Of a stretch of 64,000 nt of DNA, positions 61,701-64,000 are shown one piece after another. The stretch's first letter is position 1; each line of letters opens with the position of its first letter. Position numbers and translations under genes: made by a program. The notes under the pieces were generated by a model that made no database searches, was not told the origin of the DNA, and saw only the letters and a program-made list of their open reading frames with translations. The stretch is from Taudactylus pleione (Eukaryota > Chordata > Amphibia > Anura > Myobatrachidae): positions 1 to 64,000 of the forward strand of contig JAUIMM010002020.1 of assembly GCA_031769625.1 (NCBI GenBank), given 5' to 3'.

Positions 61701-64000
61701 GAAAACAGCAAATGCACATTTTAGGCCAAAATGCATTGAAAGCAATGGAAACAACAAAAGCGCATACGTTGTGTTATCTCCTCTTGTAGCAAACACAGAC
61801 AGCTCAAAATTTCACTGGATGTGTTGAAGACCAAGACCCACAAATGTGATGTGAAATGTTTTTTCTCCCATGTTGCGTTTAAGAGAAAACAGCAAATGCA
61901 CGTTTTAGGCCAAAATGCATTGAAAGCAATGGAAACAACAAAAGCGCATACTTTGTGTTATCTTCTCTTGTAGCAAACACAGGCAGCTCAAAATTTCACT
62001 GGATGTGTTGAAGACCAAGACCAACAAATGTGATGTGAAATGGTTTTTCTCCCATGTTGCATTTAAGAGAAAACAGCAAATGCACGTTTTAGGCCAAAAT
62101 GCTTTGAAAGCAATGGAAACAGCAAAAGCGCATACTTTGTGTTATCTCCACTTGTAGCAAACACAGACAGCTCAAAATTTCACTGGATGTGTTGAAGACC
62201 AATACCCACAAATGTGATGTGAAATGGTTTTTCTCCCATGTTGCGTTTAAGAGAAAACAGCAATTGCTCGTTTTAGGCCAAAATGCATTGAAAGCAATGA
62301 AAACAACAAAAGCGCATACTTTGTGTTATCTCCTCTTGTAGCAAACACAGACAGCTCAAAATTTCACTGGATGTGTTGAAGACCAAGACCCACAAATGTG
62401 ATGTGAAATGGTTTTTCTCCCATGTTGCGTTTAAGAGAAAACAGCAAATGCACGTTTTAGGCCAAAATGCATTGAAAGCAATGGAAACAACAAAAGCGCA
62501 TACTTTGTGATATCTCCTCTTGTAGCAAACACAGACAGCTCAAAATTTCACTGGATGTGTTGAAGACCAAGACCCACAAATGTGATGTGAAATGGTTTTT
62601 CTCCCATGTTGCGTTTAAGAGAAAACAGCAAATGCACGTTTTAGGCCAAAATGCATTGAAAGCAATGGAAACAACAAAAGCGCATACTTTGTGTTATCTC
62701 CTCTTGTAGCAAACACAGACAGCTCAAAATTTCACTGGATGTGTTGAAGACCAAGACACACAAATGTGAGGTGAAATGGTTTTTCTCCCATGTTGCGTTT
62801 AAGAGAAAACAGCAATTGCTCGTTTTAGGCCAAAATGCATTGAAAGCAATGGAAACAAGAAAAGCGCATACTTTGTGTTATCTCCTCTTGTAGAAAACAC
62901 AGACAGCTCAAAATTTCACTGGATGTGTTGAAGACCAAGACCCACAAATGTGATGTGAAATGGTTTTTCTCCCATGTTGCGTTTAAGAGAAAACAGCAAT
63001 TGCACGTTTTAGGCCAAAATGCATTGAAAGCAATGGAAACAACAAAAGCGCATACTTTGTTTTATCTCCTCTTGTAGCAGCTCAAAATTTCACTGGATGT
63101 GTTGAAGACCAAGACCCACAAATGTGATGTGAAATGGTTTTTCTCCCATGTTGCGTTTAAGAGAAAACAGCAAATGCACGTTTTAGGCCAAAATGCATTG
63201 AAAGCAATGGAAACAACAAAAGCGCATACTTTGTGTTATCTCCACTTGTAGCAAACACAGACAGCTCAAAATTTCACTGGATGTGTTGAAGACCAATACC
63301 CACAAATGTGATGTGAAATGGTTTTTCTCCCATGTTGCGTTTAAGAGAAAACAGCAATTGCTCGTTTTAGGCAAAAATGCATTGAAAGCAATGGAACCAA
63401 CAAAAGCGCATACTTTGTGTTATCTCCTCTTGTAGCAAACACAGACAGCTCAAAATTTCACTGGATGTGTTGAAGACCAAGACCAACAAATGTGATGTGA
63501 AATGGTTTTTCTCCCATGTTGCTTTTAAGAGAAAACAGCAAATGCACGTTTTAGGCCAAAATGCATTGAGAGCAATGGAAACAACAAAAGCGCATACGTT
63601 GTGTTATCTCCTCTTGTAGCAAACACAGACAGCTCAAAATTTCACTGGATGTGTTGAAGACCAAGACCCACAAATGTGATGTGAAATGGTTTTTCTCCCA
63701 TGTTGCGTTTAAGAGAAAACAGCAAATGCACGTTTTAGGCCAAAATGCATTGAAAGCAATGGAAACAACAAAAGCGCATACTTTGTGTTTTCTTCTCTTG
63801 TAGCAAACACAGGCAGCTCAAAATTTCACTGGATGTGTTGAAGACCAAGACCAACAAATGTGATGTGAAATGGTTTTTCTCCCATGTTGCATTTAAGAGA
63901 AAACAGCAAATGCACGTTTTAGGCCAAAATGCATTGAAAGCAATGGAAACAACAAAAGCGCATACTTTGTGTTATCTCCTCTTGTAGCAAACACAGACAG

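Larger units (their letters stand above)
31340..64000. repeat. Satellite array, 184-bp monomer (right arm)
   Basis: This is the same head-to-tail monomer as the left arm, resuming at taccc in the phase expected if the LINE were removed and 3 bp restored. It stays in exact register to about 40.8 kb. After that a few length variants occur: a 10-bp deletion at six places, an 8-bp deletion at about 47079, 1-bp losses at about 49206, 56013 and 57657, and a cluster of 1-bp gains at 53.77-55.04 kb. Summing these explains every HOR spacing I measured. The window ends inside the array. No gene, RNA or other mobile element is seen in this 32.7 kb. Confidence 0.97.

Noticed and set aside
1..64000. Hammerhead ribozyme or tRNA-derived (pol III) origin of the satellite
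   Set aside because: No CTGATGA...GAAA core on either strand and no GGTTCGA-type B box in the monomer.

Overview
The window is a long eukaryotic satellite array interrupted by one non-LTR retrotransposon (LINE). No bacterial genes, tRNA, rRNA, CRISPR array or host single-copy gene is visible. The host is most likely a vertebrate, perhaps an amphibian or fish. I infer this from the retrotransposon, which looks like the Tx1 group of L1-like elements known from Xenopus and fishes. The species cannot be read from the sequence, and the satellite is not one I recognise.

Layout: positions 1-24188 are a head-to-tail satellite with a 184-bp, AT-rich monomer (about 131 copies, perfectly in register). 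Positions 24189-31339 are a visibly GC-richer LINE of 7151 bp on the + strand. Positions 31340-64000 are the same satellite again (about 177 copies). Monomers carry diagnostic variants that recur in fixed order, giving higher-order repeats (HORs) of about 21 to 29 monomers. The best resolved are 1-4968 (27 monomers), 4969-8832 (21) and 8833-14168 (29) in the left arm, and 46225-50253 (22) and 50254-54109 (21) in the right arm. Block deletions, extra monomers and a recombinant monomer at a 1645-bp tandem duplication show repeated unequal exchange.

The LINE has two long uninterrupted reading frames. ORF1 (1056 aa) has an acidic N-terminal part with a 16-residue repeat and a 15-alanine run, a domain resembling the ZCCHC3-like/Tx1 ORF1 type, and three CCHC zinc knuckles; it is presumably the RNA-binding protein. 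ORF2 (1125 aa) has an APE-type endonuclease, a reverse transcriptase with an intact YADD box and a C-terminal CCHC motif; it would nick the target and copy the RNA by target-primed reverse transcription. A short 3' UTR ends in AATAAA and A8. All recognisable catalytic residues are present, so the copy looks young and possibly active.

The array itself supplies the empty site. The HOR copy near 20692-20696 continues in phase across the insertion point, so the insertion can be defined to the base: no target-site duplication and loss of 3 bp. A cluster of eleven 1-bp insertions at about 53.77-55.04 kb looks like an uncorrected read or assembly error rather than biology.
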